From the NCBI RefSeq assembly GCF_017315725.1, contig NZ_JAFLRG010000002.1:2278178-2342177 (forward strand): DNA of 64,000 bases, in the 5' to 3' direction. Source of the DNA: Trinickia acidisoli (lineage in GTDB: Bacteria > Pseudomonadota > Gammaproteobacteria > Burkholderiales > Burkholderiaceae). Below the pieces are notes generated by a model that had not been told where the DNA came from, made no database searches, and saw only the letters and a list, made by a program, of their open reading frames with translations. The position numbers and the translations under genes were made by a program. This document shows positions 35,216 to 42,295 of this stretch, piece by piece (position 1 is the first letter of the stretch; every line of letters starts with the position of its first letter).

Positions 35216-35839
35216 ATGGACGCTGTAAAGTCGATCAACGTAGCAGGCGCGACAATCGTCGTGCAAACATGCATGCTCTTTATCGTGACGCTAGGGGTCG
35301 TATGTGCGCCGACTGTTTGGGGAAAGCGTCATCTCCGTAAGTCAACGTCGTACTTCATTACCCTGCTGCTTGCACTGATCAGTGTGTTGATCGTCGCGTT
35401 CACAAAGGATTTCTATCAGGTATGGTCGCCCATCTTGGGAGACTTGAGAATGCCAACTATGTCGAGCTCCACCGGGCTTCTTATGGTCTTCTCCTTCGAC
35501 ATCTTTGTCGTCGCGGTTCTCATGCTGGGAACGGGTGGATCGAAGGACAGCCCATTCACATCGATTCTATTTATGTTGCCAGCATTGGCAATATTCCTCC
35601 GCGAACCGCCGCACCGATTTTTCTCATATGCCTTCGCGGTCGTGTTGATTTATATCTTCGGTCTCCACTATGCCTGGGCCAGCCCCGACATTCTCGGCCA
35701 TTCAATTGACCGGGCGTACGGCGAGCCGCCAAGGGTAGCGACCGGTGCCACGTCGAGCTTCGCGCATGGCATCGTGAATATCGCTTGCCTTGGTGTCGCC
35801 ATGCTTACTGGGTACATTACACGCCCACTGCCGATCTAG
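35216..35839 (+). CDS. Array membrane protein, six predicted helices
   Basis: A 207-residue protein with about six hydrophobic helices, including TIVVQTCMLFIVTLGVVCAP, YFITLLLALISVLIVAF, LLMVFSFDIFVVAVLMLG, FTSILFMLPALAIFL, YAFAVVLIYIFGLHYAW and IVNIACLGVAMLTGYI. The start is 5 nt after TAGGAAAAT and its stop TAG is the start of the next element. I recognise no family. A polytopic membrane protein in an array of possible immunity genes could protect against a membrane-targeting toxin, but this is not shown. Confidence 0.65.
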   Translation: MDAVKSINVAGATIVVQTCMLFIVTLGVVCAPTVWGKRHLRKSTSYFITLLLALISVLIVAFTKDFYQVWSPILGDLRMPTMSSSTGLLMVFSFDIFVVAVLMLGTGGSKDSPFTSILFMLPALAIFLREPPHRFFSYAFAVVLIYIFGLHYAWASPDILGHSIDRAYGEPPRVATGATSSFAHGIVNIACLGVAMLTGYITRPLPI

Positions 35840-35844
35840 GAAAA

Positions 35845-35861
35845 CGCCGGCAGGGCCGGCG
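35845..35861 (+). other. Perfect hairpin attached to junction element
   Basis: CGCCGGC, loop AGG, GCCGGCG directly follows TAGGAAAA at 35837. A similar imperfect stem (CGCTGGC, CGGT, GCCGGCG) lies at 43107-43124 after CAGGAA. There is no T-run, so it is not a standard terminator. It may be part of the repeated junction unit. Confidence 0.45.
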
Positions 35862-35903
35862 CAGGATGAAGGCGACAAATGAATCAGCGGGTGAGGGGGC
35901 AGG

Positions 35904-36287
35904 ATGAAAAAGCTGATTGCGGCAGTTTGCTGTGGCGCGGTGGCAGCTAGTACACGCGGTGCCGGTCCCAAGCCCATCGCCATTTACCCTGGCTTTTACA
36001 CGGGCAACACCTATCGTCATCTTGCAGTGCCGTCACGGCAACATTACGTGGCGGGCGTCATTGATGGCCTGCTCGCCGCGGGCCTAATGGCGGGCCAAAG
36101 CCTTCCGTCAAAAACGGACTTGCGTCTCGCAAATTGCTTGGGTCGAGAGCCGATGACCGATGAACAGGTTACCGCGATCGTCGACCAGTTCTTGACGAAC
36201 AATCCTGAGGTGTGGGAGCAGTCAATGCCGTTCCTGGTGCTAAATGCAATGCTCAAGGCCTGCGCAGACCTCGGGATGAGCAAGTGA
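35904..36287 (+). CDS. Rap1a/Tai-like exported immunity protein (orphan)
   Basis: A 127-residue protein with a short Sec signal (MKKLIAAVCCGAVAAS). The mature part has the Rap1a/Tai pattern: YVAGVIDGLLAAGLMAG, then CLGREPMTDEQVTAIVDQFL, NPEVWEQSMPFLVLNAMLKA and a last Cys, with two Cys placed as for a disulfide. In the Rap1a/Tai4 families these periplasmic proteins neutralise T6SS amidase effectors. No amidase gene lies near it, so it is an orphan immunity candidate. Assignment rests on pattern, not search. The start has GGGGGCAGG upstream; the junction element is 58 nt upstream. Confidence 0.65.
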   Translation: MKKLIAAVCCGAVAASTRGAGPKPIAIYPGFYTGNTYRHLAVPSRQHYVAGVIDGLLAAGLMAGQSLPSKTDLRLANCLGREPMTDEQVTAIVDQFLTNNPEVWEQSMPFLVLNAMLKACADLGMSK

Positions 36288-36347
36288 TCCGCGCGAGTGC
36301 ATCCTCTGATTGGAAGGGATAGGAAAACAGGAATTGGGTGGAACTCC

Positions 36348-36827
36348 ATGGACTACTACCAAGGCGTGGTAACCGAATTCTTGCGGGCAGACCGGGCCGT
36401 CTTCTTGAACACCGAATGCTGCCTCCAGCTACATCCCGGTTCAAAGCCTGAAGTCGGGAAGCATTGGTTTTGTGATGCTGTGGCCATCAACATGCGCGAG
36501 AGGCAGGTGTTCCTGTGCGAAATCACGTACTCGAAATCCCTCGACGCGCTCTTGAAACGTCTGACCGCCTGGCGCACGAATTGGCCCGCTCTTCGAATCG
36601 CCCTTGTTCGTGACCTGTGCGTACCAGCGGAGTGGCCGGTCATCCCCTGGGTGTTCATTCCGTCCGAGCGCGAAGGCCTGCTTAAACGCAAGCTGGCCCG
36701 ACTCGCGCGCCAGGAGGGCGACGCATCGAACCACATGCCAGACCCGAAAATCACCCATCTTGAGCGAGTCGCCCCATGGAACTGCAACGCATGGAACTAC
36801 AACGCCTGGATCATGAAATCGGAATAG
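36348..36827 (+). CDS. Array protein of unknown function, possible nuclease-like core
   Basis: A 159-residue soluble protein starting DYYQGVVTEFLRADRAVFLN. The middle reads HWFCDAVAINMRERQVFLCE then ITYSKSLDALLKRLTAWRTN, and IALVRDLCVPAEWPVIPWVF. An Asp, then a strand with Glu-x-x-Tyr-x-Lys and a following helix are vaguely like PD-(D/E)xK folds, but the pattern is weak. The C-terminus has repeats WNCNAWNYNAW. The start is preferred over 36297 because it follows a GGTGG site; the junction element TAGGAAAAC lies at 36320. Confidence 0.55.
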   Translation: MDYYQGVVTEFLRADRAVFLNTECCLQLHPGSKPEVGKHWFCDAVAINMRERQVFLCEITYSKSLDALLKRLTAWRTNWPALRIALVRDLCVPAEWPVIPWVFIPSEREGLLKRKLARLARQEGDASNHMPDPKITHLERVAPWNCNAWNYNAWIMKSE

Positions 36828-36833
36828 GTTGCG

Positions 36834-37207
36834 ATGAGTTCATGCAGCATGAACAAGCTGGGTAGGCCGTGTGCGTCGTGCCCGTGGTGTTGCGAGGCAG
36901 TCGCCGGTGACATCCCGAATTTCGATCTGGATCTAGCGGAAAGCTTGGCTGCCACCTGCCCCGATCATCGAGGTATGGGACCGAACTTCGGCGCAAGCAT
37001 TTTCGCGTGCCACCAATCGAAGGACGGCGATGAATTCGCTTGTGCTGGCTGGCGACAGTCGGGCATCGGCATCCTGGGGTGCGCCTGGCGGCCACGTCCA
37101 GTCGACTGGATCCGGCAGCGCTCGCGCTTGGTTCCGACTGGCCCCGGCTGCACGAGAACTACCAGCAGGTTTTGGAGAAGCTGCGCGCAACACATGCGGC
37201 GGACTAA
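36834..37207 (+). pseudogene. DUF6283 family gene broken by a 4-bp repeat contraction
   Basis: The first frame reads RPCASCPWCCEAVAGDIPNF, DLDLAESLAATCPDHRGMGP and SIFACHQSKDGDEFACAGW, a DUF6283 start with its Cys-x2-Cys motif. Just after CAGW (about 37051) the family sequence continues in another frame as LATVGHRHPGVRLAATSSRL, DPAALALGSDWPRLHENYQQ and VLEKLRATHAAD, ending at 37207. The DNA there is GGCTGGCG; the intact gene would need one more CTGG, so loss of one 4-bp unit by slippage explains the break. Confidence 0.75.
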
Positions 37208-37244
37208 CGTAACGGAAAACCGCTTGACGAGAACGAGGTGTCCA

Positions 37245-37580
37245 ATGGGATTGCTGAAAGACGTAGCGCATATTGCCGGCAACATTATGAAAGTCAATTC
37301 ACTTTGGCATGATGTTCGCATGATCGTTATCCGCGACCGTGGCGTTGATCTCGAACGCTTGCCGAAGAACATCAAGATGCAGCTCTACGATCGCGTCAAG
37401 CAGGAATATCTGAACGGCAGCACATCCGCTGAGTCGATTGTGGCTCTGTTCACTGGGTTGCTGTCGACGCAGGACGGAAAAGCCTTTTTAGCCTCGAATG
37501 TTCACTTCTGGGGGACCTATGGGACTCTTCAAAGCGTTGAAGTCGGCGGCGTCAGCGGGTGCTATCGTTGCTCGGGGTGA
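37245..37580 (+). CDS. Array protein of unknown function (111 residues)
   Basis: Starts GLLKDVAHIAGNIMKVNSLW and continues with DLERLPKNIKMQLYDRVKQE and SAESIVALFTGLLS, mostly alpha-helical and without signal peptide. CGGAAAAC is 24 nt upstream and GAACGAGGTG is close to the start. The last 20 residues overlap the next gene by 62 bp in another frame and look non-conserved, so the original end may have been lost by fusion with the next cassette. Confidence 0.5.
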   Translation: MGLLKDVAHIAGNIMKVNSLWHDVRMIVIRDRGVDLERLPKNIKMQLYDRVKQEYLNGSTSAESIVALFTGLLSTQDGKAFLASNVHFWGTYGTLQSVEVGGVSGCYRCSG

Positions 37581-37716
37581 CAGGGTGGCCGATGAAATTC
37601 GAGTGATGATGGAGACCTTGGCGAGCGGTCCTGAGGACATGCGCATTGCGGCGATTGAACTGTTTGTCGCTCGCCGGGATGAATTGCTGCGGCAAAAGGG
37701 TGACTATGTCGTCTGA
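37519..37716 (+). CDS. Array small helical protein (65 residues)
   Basis: Starts GLFKALKSAASAGAIVARGD and continues with ADEIRVMMETLASGPEDMRI. The N-terminus echoes that of the preceding protein (MGLLKDV / MGLFKAL), suggesting related amphipathic starts. It has GGGGGACC before its start and overlaps the end of the preceding gene and the start of the next. No family recognised. Confidence 0.5.
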   Translation: MGLFKALKSAASAGAIVARGDRVADEIRVMMETLASGPEDMRIAAIELFVARRDELLRQKGDYVV

Positions 37717-37906
37717 GCAGCAAAGGACCGCGGGCAAAAAGTTGTTTGAGATGGCACAGCTTGAAAGTCGGAGCGCACACGATCGTAGGGCGGAAATCCG
37801 GGCTTGCGGGGATGCACTCGCGGCTTTGTGGCTAGAGAGTGGTGGTGCGGCGTCTGAGCGCACCGCAATTGCGCACGCGACGCTTGAGGCGATCGTTCGC
37901 GGGTGA
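37706..37906 (+). CDS. Array small helical protein (66 residues)
   Basis: Starts SSEQQRTAGKKLFEMAQLES and continues RSAHDRRAEIRACGDALAAL, ending in an Ala-rich helix. It overlaps the preceding gene by 11 bp, so the two are translationally coupled, unlike most array members. No signal peptide and no recognised domain. Confidence 0.5.
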   Translation: MSSEQQRTAGKKLFEMAQLESRSAHDRRAEIRACGDALAALWLESGGAASERTAIAHATLEAIVRG

Positions 37907-37950
37907 TCAAGAAATAGGCAGGGCACACCGGCGCATAGGAAAAGCAGGCA

Positions 37951-38208
37951 ATGAAAACAACCCTCCGACCGGGACCGCTCGGTCAAGGCCGAATCGTTAA
38001 CGTAGTGTTTTGTCTGGGTGATGGGCCGCGTGAGACGGTTGAAACGGCACCTGATGAGGCCGTTATGGACGCGCTCGCGCGTGAGATGCAGCGTCGCGAA
38101 CTCTTGCCCGTGCATCGCGTCGAAAAGAGCGACATTGCTGAGGGCCGAATTAGCTATCGCCTGCATTTCGTCGGCAGCCGTTCAATCGACATAACTGTGT
38201 TCATCTGA
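37951..38208 (+). CDS. Array small protein (85 residues)
   Basis: Sequence blocks are GPLGQGRIVNVVFCLGDGPR, VMDALAREMQRRELLPVHRV and GRISYRLHFVGSRSIDIT, alternating beta strands and a helix. The start follows TAGGAAAAGCAGG by 2 nt. No family recognised. Confidence 0.5.
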   Translation: MKTTLRPGPLGQGRIVNVVFCLGDGPRETVETAPDEAVMDALAREMQRRELLPVHRVEKSDIAEGRISYRLHFVGSRSIDITVFI

Positions 38209-38231
38209 TCGGAAAAGAGGAAATCATCGAC

Positions 38232-38420
38232 GTGAAATCTCAGCAGCGACGGGATGCATACGAGAAGCTCGAGTCTGCGCGCGAAGCTTTCGACGCGGCG
38301 TTTAAGCTGTACATCGCCGGGGTCATCCCGAATGACAAGGCCGACGCTATTCGAGACAAACGCATCGCCGACATGGATCGCGCTCTGAGCGACCTTCACA
38401 AGGCTTTCGGTCAAGGCTAG
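38232..38420 (+). CDS. Array small coiled protein (62 residues)
   Basis: GTG start 14 nt after TCGGAAAAG with GAGGAAATC between. Sequence blocks RRDAYEKLESAREAFDAAFK and ADAIRDKRIADMDRALSDLH are strongly helical and charged, like a small antiparallel coiled coil. No family recognised. Confidence 0.45.
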   Translation: MKSQQRRDAYEKLESAREAFDAAFKLYIAGVIPNDKADAIRDKRIADMDRALSDLHKAFGQG

Positions 38421-38439
38421 GAATAGCCGGTATGGTCCG

Positions 38440-38670
38440 ATGGAGGGAAAATATGAATGCAATACGGTCTTTGTGGGCGACCGCACTTTGAATGCGAGCA
38501 TCGAGCCGGATGCTACCGTAATCCTCTGCGAGGATGGGCACACGGACGTGCAATATCCGGTCGCGCATGCATTCGTCGCCTTCGTGGAACGCAAGGGGCC
38601 GAATGCGGTGATTGGTTCCTCGATCCATGAACTGCTGAGAGCGCTTGTTGACAAACACGTCTCACAGTGA
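38440..38670 (+). CDS. Array small protein (76 residues)
   Basis: Begins EGKYECNTVFVGDRTLNASI and continues VAFVERKGPNAVIGSSIHEL. The start lies in GGTCCGATGGAGGG; the exact start is uncertain because a second ATG overlaps at 38453 in another frame. No family recognised. Confidence 0.45.
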   Translation: MEGKYECNTVFVGDRTLNASIEPDATVILCEDGHTDVQYPVAHAFVAFVERKGPNAVIGSSIHELLRALVDKHVSQ

Positions 38671-38727
38671 GCGATTGGAACGGAAAAGCAGCAACGACCA
38701 GACAAACAGAAGCGGAGAGAGATTGAA

Positions 38728-38958
38728 ATGACAATGGAAACGCGTGATACTACCTTCGCGAATGCCTCCAGCGAGGCGATCGAAGCGCACGGCGAAGCAA
38801 AGAAGCACAGCTCGATGATGACCGGCTACGAGTGCCCTGATTGCAGCCGCGGTAAGCTGTTCGCTGATGTATTTGACGTCAACGAGAACGGTCATCGATA
38901 CGAGATCGACGTTAGGTGTATTGCCGCCTGCGGCGCCGCGCAAATATTTCGGGTTTGA
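38728..38958 (+). CDS. Array zinc-ribbon-like small protein (76 residues)
   Basis: A polar N-terminus is followed by YECPDCSRGKLFADVFDVNE and YEIDVRCIAACGAAQIFRV. The CPDC and C-x3-C pairs could bind Zn in a ribbon. ACGGAAAAG is 39 nt upstream; GAGAGAG precedes the ATG. No family recognised. Confidence 0.5.
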   Translation: MTMETRDTTFANASSEAIEAHGEAKKHSSMMTGYECPDCSRGKLFADVFDVNENGHRYEIDVRCIAACGAAQIFRV

Positions 38959-38970
38959 CCGGAAAACATA

Positions 38971-39336
38971 ATGGTGAAGATGGGTAACGGGGCGGGTCTG
39001 GTCACTAAAGTTGCGCTGCTTTCTGCGGCGGTTGTCATCGGCGGGTGTGCTAGCACCCCTCCAACGAAGATCGGCGGAGATACCTACTATTCGTCAAAGA
39101 CAAATACGGCAGGTATCTTCGGGGACGTGAGCGCGGTGAGCGGAAAGTTGATGATCGAGGGCAATCAGTTTTGCGCTTCGATGGATAAAGAGTTCGAACT
39201 GGTGACGCAAACAACCACGTCCAATATTCCTGGTGTTCGGTTGGGCGGGGCGTCAATCACGTTCAGATGCGTCGTGCATGCCAACGATGTTCATATGCGC
39301 CCGGACAACGGCGTCACGACCACCACGACTCAATAG
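38971..39336 (+). CDS. Array lipoprotein (121 residues)
   Basis: The N-terminus is a lipoprotein signal: TKVALLSAAVVIGGCAST with a lipobox-like IGGC. The mature part is beta-rich (FGDVSAVSGKLMIEGNQFCA, ITFRCVVHANDVHM) with two Cys and a Thr-rich end. The start is 3 nt after CCGGAAAAC. It should be anchored to a membrane on the periplasmic side, where it could act as immunity or be a small structural lipoprotein; no family recognised. Confidence 0.6.
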   Translation: MVKMGNGAGLVTKVALLSAAVVIGGCASTPPTKIGGDTYYSSKTNTAGIFGDVSAVSGKLMIEGNQFCASMDKEFELVTQTTTSNIPGVRLGGASITFRCVVHANDVHMRPDNGVTTTTTQ

Positions 39337-39500
39337 GCCGCCGCTGCGACGTTCCAGAGAGATAGGAAAACGGTGTGCCTATGAGCCATATTGCTATTGG
39401 TTTAGATCCAAATACATCGCTCGCTTATGAGGGCTCCCTGTCGCTCTACGGACGGGTTATATGGCCATCGCCGTTCATGTCCATCGCCGGGCATATTGGA

Positions 39501-39509
39501 CGCCTACAG
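39501..39509. repeat. Left 9-bp target duplication
   Basis: CGCCTACAG directly before the element; the identical sequence follows it at 40995-41003. Confidence 0.85.
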
Positions 39510-40994
39510 CACCTCGTTATACATAAGACTCGTCACCGCCTTCGTCGCGTAGCAAGCGCATTGTTTCTGCGGCGATGCGCACGTGAGTGAGTCCCTTCCA
39601 GATTGTTTCCGCACCGGGTTCGCCGTCGCTTTTGCGTGCTAGGAATCCGCCTCGGCGAGCAATCAAGCGCAGCACCTCGTTGAGTTTGGGTTGCGCTGTG
39701 CGACGGGTCTTCGTGAGAAGGTAGGCAGCGCGAATTTCATCGGGATCGAAGAACAGATGGGCGTCCAGATCGGGGCAGGTTCGGCCCAGCCGCATCAAAT
39801 GAGCCACACGCCAGGCCACCACCAGAAACAGCGCCAACGCGCGTTCGAGCCGTTCAATCGTACCCAACTGCAGTTCTTCGACCTCACAGCCGTTCTTCAG
39901 AACGTTGAACAGGATCTCGATTTCCCATCTCGCCCTATACCACTCGATCAGTTCGATCGCTTCATCGAGCGTGCTCGCCCCACGATTAGTCAGCAAGCGC
40001 CATTCGATCGGTTTGACGCCGGCAGGCGCGTCGAACTCGCGCGCAACCAGGCACGTTGCAGCAATGCTTTTCCCTTTGCTGGCGGGCAACTGCACACGCT
40101 CAAGCCACAGGCGCTGGCGTACCGTGCGCGCTTTCAGGCCTTGGCGCGCGGCCATCGTAAAGGCGATTTCGCCCACCGCTTCGCCGCACGTCGTGCGCTC
40201 CCACAACTTATCGCCTTCAGGCAAGCTGCGGTTATGCGAGGCACGCACCAGCCAGTCGGCCGGGTTGCCCAATGCATCAGCGCGCTCCATCAACGCCATC
40301 AGATCCGCTTCGCGGTCCGCCACATATACCAGGCGAGTCGAGGGCATATCCGGCGCCATCTCGGCGATGCGCTCGTAGCCTTCGATCCAACGCAAACTTT
40401 CCTTCGGGCCACCGCGCTTTCCCGACTCGTCCTTCTTCTGGCGAGCCCACATCCACGCGTCCAGGATGCCCAACGGCTCGCGCTGTGGCGTCACCGCATA
40501 GGTCGGATGAACGAACATCCCGCGCTGCGCCTCATACGTCAGCGGACCCAGTCCGACCGCCTCCTGACCGTTGAAATCAAGCTCGGTGGTGTCTTGAAGA
40601 CAGAGCACGACCTGATGCGCCCGCATCCGCTTTTGCGTCTGCTGCCAATGCGGCTCCAGAATCGCATGCCATTGGACCTTCTCGTTATCGAAGAAGCGGT
40701 ACGCCGCTATCGTTTCGCCCCAACCATGGCATGCCTGCGGCACACTGGCCGTCGGCTCGGCCGACATTCTTTCCATCAAAAGCCTCGCTCGCTTATTCAG
40801 GCGCGCGTCGCCCAGGTCCAGTTGCTCGAATTCCGTTTGTGTCCAGGGCGTCGATTCGGTGACCAAGGCGTGCGCTCAAAAGCGCAAAGTAAACGACATC
40901 CGCCGACAGTTTACAAGCGCCGCGCTATGTCATTGAAAGTAAACAGGCTTTCTCGCCCGCTCGGCGTGACCGCGACGTTGTGTATAACGACATG
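39510..40994 (-). mobile_element. IS4-family insertion sequence (IS50-like group), 1,485 bp
   Basis: Bounded by 9-bp direct repeats CGCCTACAG. The ends are imperfect inverted repeats: CACCTCGTTATACATAAG on the left and CATGTCGTTATACACAAC (reverse complement of the right end), which contain the TTATACACAA core also found in Tn5/IS50 ends. It carries one transposase gene on the minus strand. Because the duplication is still perfect the insertion is probably recent. It disrupts an array gene. Confidence 0.9.
39517..40866 (-). CDS. IS4-family transposase
   Basis: A 449-residue DDE transposase. It has the N-terminal DNA-binding part (LGDARLNKRARLLMERMSAE), the first Asp in LQDTTELDF, the DREAD-like YVADREADLMALMERADAL, and the complete Y-R-E-K signature in WYRARWEIEILFNVLKNG with the catalytic Glu. 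No frameshift is visible, so it should be functional. Its stop is only 7 bp from the left end of the element. Confidence 0.92.
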   Translation of the reverse strand: MVTESTPWTQTEFEQLDLGDARLNKRARLLMERMSAEPTASVPQACHGWGETIAAYRFFDNEKVQWHAILEPHWQQTQKRMRAHQVVLCLQDTTELDFNGQEAVGLGPLTYEAQRGMFVHPTYAVTPQREPLGILDAWMWARQKKDESGKRGGPKESLRWIEGYERIAEMAPDMPSTRLVYVADREADLMALMERADALGNPADWLVRASHNRSLPEGDKLWERTTCGEAVGEIAFTMAARQGLKARTVRQRLWLERVQLPASKGKSIAATCLVAREFDAPAGVKPIEWRLLTNRGASTLDEAIELIEWYRARWEIEILFNVLKNGCEVEELQLGTIERLERALALFLVVAWRVAHLMRLGRTCPDLDAHLFFDPDEIRAAYLLTKTRRTAQPKLNEVLRLIARRGGFLARKSDGEPGAETIWKGLTHVRIAAETMRLLRDEGGDESYV

Positions 40995-41003
40995 CGCCTA
41001 CAG
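40995..41003. repeat. Right 9-bp target duplication
   Basis: CGCCTACAG, identical to 39501-39509; re-establishes the reading frame of the interrupted gene. Confidence 0.85.
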
Positions 41004-41392
41004 AGGTGGCAACAAGGGGCGATGACGGACAGTCTCACGGGCGCGGCCATGCTTTTTCGTGAGGACTCTTTCGATCCGGTCGCTCGCGTGCGGCGAGGCC
41101 GATTGTATGTACGTGCCGACCGAAGCCCAGCCCCGTGGCGCGTCGTGCGCGACGTCGCCGACGTGCACGGCTCGATGGCGAAAGATCTGGCGACATTTCT
41201 CTCATGGCGTGCTTCGGACGCCTTCTTTCGGCACCGTAGCGATGCTGTCTTGGTGCTCGGATCGACGGTGCATACCGTTCTTGATGTGGAGCGGTTGGCA
41301 AACAGCGAAGAGCTTATAACGGTCAGAATCCGAGCAAATCTGAGTGGCTTGCCAAATCTGATCGAGTCGCTGCTTCCCGGAAATCATGAGCT

Positions 41393-41743
41393 TTGATCAA
41401 GGAGCAGTGCGAAAAGGCAGCAAGTTCTGCATTCCGGGATGATTCCGAAAGCGTGATTGATCGCTGTCGAGAGGCCGCCACCGCCGCGCTAAATGCTGAA
41501 CGCCTTTTGATTGAAAATTCCGAAATCCAGAATGGCAAGGACCTCGTGAAGTTGGCCGAGTACTTCGAAGGTCAGAAAAGGTTTATCTTGAGCAACGCTG
41601 CTCGGACAATAGCTCTCCTACACTCTAGGGCAAAGTCTGTCGAACGGCTCAATAGAGGTACTTCTGCGCCCCACGAAGCAGACGCCGAGCTCGCCATCGC
41701 ACTGCTTGGCAGCATCTATCGTGAACTGCGATGGGTCCAGTAA
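41393..41743 (+). CDS. Array protein, abortive-infection-like C-terminal region (TTG start or frameshifted continuation)
   Basis: A 116-residue helical reading: IDRCREAATAALNAERLLIE, DLVKLAEYFEGQKRFILSNA and LHEADAELA-like APHEADAELAIALLGSIYRE. The pattern REAATAAL...ARTIALLHSRAK is reminiscent of the C-terminal domains of some abortive-infection proteins. The TTG at 41393 overlaps the stop of the IS-interrupted gene (TTGA). Adding one T to CTTTGA would fuse both into one protein, so this may be the second half of a single gene of about 290 codons. Which is true cannot be told here. Confidence 0.55.
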   Translation: MIKEQCEKAASSAFRDDSESVIDRCREAATAALNAERLLIENSEIQNGKDLVKLAEYFEGQKRFILSNAARTIALLHSRAKSVERLNRGTSAPHEADAELAIALLGSIYRELRWVQ

Positions 41744-41970
41744 CGCAGGAAAACAACCGCCCGGGAGCGGCCCGCAACGGCCGGTCGCCGTGGATGATGT
41801 GGAGCAAATCACTGTGGATATTACGAATAAAGAATCGTGGTTCAGCACAAGTCGATCACAAGCTATGACATGCTCGACGAATAGGTCCCACGACTCTCCC
41901 GAGCACGTTGACGGTCACGCAGGCCAACGTGAAGCGCTTTAAGACGACATAGACGTGGGGAAGGCAACGA
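41744..41970 (+). other. Degenerate cassette after junction element
   Basis: AGGAAAAC (41747) is followed by a GC-rich stretch and about 220 bp without a full gene. Short peptides in shifting frames (VEQITVDITNKE, ITSYDMLDE, LTVTQANVKRFKTT) look like pieces of one or two decayed small genes. Confidence 0.35.
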
Positions 41971-42258
41971 ATGAGTGATCGGATATACCTGCAACATCCA
42001 ACCGACGATGACTCGGTCGCAATTCCTGTGGGATTCAGTTGGATGGCTTTCTTGTTCGGCCCAGTCTGGGCATTTTCGCGTGGGTTGCATTTGATAGGTG
42101 GAGCGATGATTATTGTCGCCATCCCAGTCACGATCTTGTCTGCGGCGCTACCGCCACTCGGTTTCCTAATAGGTATTGTTATCGCCGCGCTGTACGGAGC
42201 CAAAGCGAACGAGTGGCACAAGTTGGTCCTCCTTAGGGCAGGTTACTGGGCCCTGTAG
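41971..42258 (+). CDS. DUF2628-like small membrane protein
   Basis: A 95-residue protein. VAIPVGFSWMAFLFGPVWAF is the typical DUF2628 opening, followed by MIIVAIPVTILSAALPPLGF, LIGIVIAALYGAKANEWH and a short end. Two or three membrane segments. The function of the family is unknown. GGGGAAGG precedes the start. It follows a decayed stretch and precedes the TAGGAAAAC element at 42276. Confidence 0.7.
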   Translation: MSDRIYLQHPTDDDSVAIPVGFSWMAFLFGPVWAFSRGLHLIGGAMIIVAIPVTILSAALPPLGFLIGIVIAALYGAKANEWHKLVLLRAGYWAL

Positions 42259-42295
42259 TGCTATGCCTAACCGACTAGGAAAACGAGGAAATAGC

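Larger units (their letters stand above)
39381..41396 (+). pseudogene. Array gene interrupted by an IS4-family element
   Basis: The reading from 39381 (HIAIGLDPNTSLAYEGSLSL, then SPFMSIAGHIGRLQ) stops in the element, and resumes in the same frame at the second target copy (RWQQGAMTDSLTGAAMLFRE, RGRLYVRADRSPAPWRVV, VLVLGSTVHTVLDVERLA) to the stop at 41396. Removing the element and one copy of its 9-bp target duplication gives one continuous frame of about 174 codons. The function is unknown. The 3' part has an internal ATG at 40992-type position inside the element end, so a truncated product is possible but doubtful. Confidence 0.8.
34549..42284 (+). repeat. Recurrent junction element (consensus TAGGAAAAC) in a small-gene array
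   Basis: A short element recurs on the plus strand between genes at 34549 (CCGGAAAAAC), 35025 (TAGGAAAAC), 35202 (TAGGAAAAT), 35837 (TAGGAAAAC), 36320 (TAGGAAAAC), 37213 (CGGAAAAC), 37936 (TAGGAAAAG), 38209 (TCGGAAAAG), 38680 (ACGGAAAAG), 38959 (CCGGAAAAC), 39363 (TAGGAAAAC), 41747 (AGGAAAAC) and 42276 (TAGGAAAAC). Weaker forms lie at 42806 and 43137. At 35202 and 35837 the TAG is itself the upstream stop codon. In some cases the element is 7-10 nt from the next start and could serve as ribosome-binding site; in others it is 11-58 nt away. It does not occur at the junctions of the T6SS genes upstream. Confidence 0.7.

Noticed and set aside
39691..41025. 444-codon open frame opposite the transposase
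   Set aside because: It is the antisense shadow of a well-supported IS4 transposase with intact motifs.
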